Of a stretch of DNA of 38,726 nucleotides, positions 37,561-38,726 are shown one piece after another. A program made the translations under genes and the position numbers. The stretch covers positions 1-38,726 of the forward strand of contig CAMJIA010000008.1 in assembly GCA_946405695.1 (NCBI GenBank). The letters run 5' to 3'. Below the pieces are notes generated by a model. It worked only from the letters and a program-made list of their open reading frames with translations, was not told the DNA's origin and ran no database searches. The stretch comes from an uncultured Prevotellaceae bacterium. GTDB taxonomy: Bacteria; Bacteroidota; Bacteroidia; Bacteroidales; Bacteroidaceae. How positions within the stretch are numbered: the first letter of the stretch is position 1; the number at the start of each line of letters is the position of its first letter.

Positions 37561-38015
37561 CGCTTACATATCTTATCGGTTATGGTGCTATATAGATACC
37601 ACCGGTGCACTTCGCCCTTTCGCGTGATGACCGCAGAACGGACAGTCTCTATGAAGTCATAGACGTTGTAAAGGTTGACCGTGATGAAATAAGCAATATA
37701 CGCAGAGGAGAGATCGGTGAAACAGAATAAAACACGAACCGTCCACCAGAACAGGATATTGTTCATGATGAATAGCGGCACCTGTGAGACAAGCGCCTGA
37801 ATGGCATTCCAACGAACGAAGAAGGTGCCCTTTCTGGACATCAGATAGAAGATGCCTGTTGCCAGCAGGTTGATGATGGGCATCGGCAAGCCTACCATTA
37901 CCGCCACCAGCGACATCACGTAACAGTTGGAGGCACGTTCTTTCTCGTCTTCACGAGGAACCACGTCCCCGACATGAGGAGAAGGATTGTTTACATATAT
38001 TTCCGAAAATTCCAT
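37557..38015 (-). CDS. DUF4870-like membrane protein
   Basis: From the ATG at 38015 the protein is 152 aa, with an acidic N-terminus ('MEFSEIYVNNPSPHVGDVVPREDEKERA') and about three to four membrane helices ('VMSLVAVMVGLPMPIINLLATGIFYLM', 'VRWNAIQALVSQVPLFIMNNILFWW', 'AYIAYFITVNLYNVYDFIE'). The layout, with 'FVRWNAIQAL' between helices, resembles DUF4870/Tic20-like proteins. This start overlaps the DUF2752 gene by 25 bp; the in-frame ATG at 38066 overlaps more and is less likely. Function unknown; sits in a four-gene overlapping operon. Confidence 0.72.
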   Translation of the reverse strand: MEFSEIYVNNPSPHVGDVVPREDEKERASNCYVMSLVAVMVGLPMPIINLLATGIFYLMSRKGTFFVRWNAIQALVSQVPLFIMNNILFWWTVRVLFCFTDLSSAYIAYFITVNLYNVYDFIETVRSAVITRKGEVHRWYLYSTITDKICKR

Positions 38016-38401
38016 ATCCAATTCATCAGTATGACCACAATACCCGTCAGCGCGTATGGCCAACATTGCAGTTTCTTTTCCATCAGCCGGTAAACCTGAA
38101 GAAAGGACGACGAACCTCTAAGAAGGTCAATAACAATCCATACAGGTATTACCACCATCAGCACAGCCAACAGCAGCCCCAAAGGATTGTAATACAGTGC
38201 CGCCAACCACTCACCGTGAAAGGCAGCATGTACGGAACGGGTTGAGCCACATGAAGGACAGGGTACGCGAAAAAGATAGCGTATCAGACACCCGTTCCAA
38301 CCAAAAGCCCTACTACTGTCATTACTGACAAACAGCCAGAGGTAGCCGCCTGCGGATAGAAACAGCAGTAGAGGGTATAATCGTCCTCTGCTAAGTCTCA
38401 T
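37991..38401 (-). CDS. DUF2752 membrane protein
   Basis: The 136-aa protein has the DUF2752 signature 'RVPCPSCGSTRSVHAAFHGEW', three hydrophobic segments ('LYPLLLFLSAGGYLWLFV', 'NPLGLLLAVLMVVIPVWIVIDLL', 'YALTGIVVILMNWIW'), and a basic N-terminus. The two Cys in PCPSCG look like a conserved metal or redox site, but no function is established for the family as far as I know. Its ATG shares a base with the TM2 gene stop (TGATG). TM2 and DUF2752 genes are often adjacent in Bacteroidetes. Confidence 0.88.
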   Translation of the reverse strand: MRLSRGRLYPLLLFLSAGGYLWLFVSNDSSRAFGWNGCLIRYLFRVPCPSCGSTRSVHAAFHGEWLAALYYNPLGLLLAVLMVVIPVWIVIDLLRGSSSFLQVYRLMEKKLQCWPYALTGIVVILMNWIWNFRKYM

Positions 38402-38715
38402 CAGAGAATAGTCAGCAAGCGCTCGAAGTTCTTTTCTCGTGTTGCATTCATAATCAGGAACCAGTCAATAATGGTCCAGATACCTAATCCGCCACACGTT
38501 ATCAACTTACCGATTCCCAGTCCTGTATCACCGATAAAGAAACGGTCAATACCCAACTGTCCTGTCAGGAGACTGAGGACAAGGGAAATCGTAGGATCCT
38601 TGAACTGAATGGCATGAAGAAGACCTTCCTTACTGTCATCGGCTGCGAGCAGGCGCTCACGGATGAAAAGGATTTGTGACTCTGGGAGATACTTGTTGTT
38701 CATCATCATGAACAT
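38401..38715 (-). CDS. TM2-domain protein
   Basis: The 104-aa protein has an N-terminal soluble helix and a TM2 domain: 'SLVLSLLTGQLGIDRFFIGDTGLGIGKLITCGGLGIWTIIDWFLIM', with two helices around a short 'DRFFIGD' turn. TM2 proteins are small membrane proteins of unclear function. The exact start is uncertain: ATGs at 38715, 38709, 38706 and 38703 are all in frame, and I saw no ribosome-binding site that decides. The upstream promoter would be at or beyond the window end. It is the first visible gene of the membrane operon. Confidence 0.85.
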   Translation of the reverse strand: MFMMMNNKYLPESQILFIRERLLAADDSKEGLLHAIQFKDPTISLVLSLLTGQLGIDRFFIGDTGLGIGKLITCGGLGIWTIIDWFLIMNATREKNFERLLTIL

Positions 38716-38726
38716 GTCGACTTTTT

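Overview
The window looks like chromosomal DNA from a member of the Bacteroidales, most likely Prevotellaceae (Prevotella in the broad sense). The reasons are: many promoters of the Bacteroidetes form TTTG-N20-TAnnTTTG with no E. coli-like -10 boxes; TonB-dependent receptors and Bacteroidetes-type lipoproteins; a type B ribosomal protein L31; type 2 TrpB; a PL9 pectate lyase ending in a 'YNLQGQ' tail; and DUF5689/DUF2752/DUF4890-like families. Genus level is inference from recall; no search was run.

Layout. 1-7,100 is an AT-rich accessory region, all on the minus strand: a CHC2/Toprim primase-like gene overlapping a D5/P4-type helicase gene (probable mobile-element replication pair), an unrecognised 459-aa coiled-coil protein, a secreted retropepsin-like protease with TPRs, and a RelE/ParE-type toxin-antitoxin pair. 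A near-perfect 22-bp direct repeat brackets the last three genes. 7,200-11,660 holds a PL9 pectate lyase, an S66-family (LD-carboxypeptidase) protein lacking two catalytic residues, and a secreted His/Gly/Ser-rich repeat protein with a canonical promoter preceded by paired direct repeats. 11,491-20,154 is a divergent pair of operons: leftwards a secreted endonuclease/exonuclease/phosphatase (EEP) protein, uridine kinase and a histidine phosphatase; rightwards a TonB-dependent receptor and two modular lipoproteins with DUF5689- and OB-fold-like modules. A second secreted nuclease lies nearby (22,275). I read these together as a possible outer-membrane nucleic-acid or nucleotide scavenging locus.

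20,166-21,890 is a REP-associated (Y1/HUH) transposase-like gene with an internal 27-bp tandem repeat, followed by a REP-like repeat field and an orphan canonical promoter on the opposite strand. 21,890-29,200 is largely core metabolism: rpmE, nuclease lipoprotein, gpx-trxB (abutting), a membrane-anchored AraC regulator with a degenerate ATPase domain, a sodium:solute symporter, and TrpB2. 29,226-36,780 holds an outer-membrane beta-barrel receptor with a Gly/Arg-rich tail, aroB, a small Spy-like secreted protein with a similar tail, a candidate small RNA, and a GH3 beta-glucosidase. 36,790 to the end is a four-gene overlapping membrane cluster: TM2, DUF2752, DUF4870-like, M48 protease.

The most unusual cross-cutting signal is a 7-bp tandem repeat family (consensus TCACCTC on one strand) found in-frame inside aroB and inside the symporter gene and again in the 34.2-kb intergenic region. 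A second 14-bp (2x7) repeat occurs in aroB and a different 7-periodic stretch in the GH3 gene.
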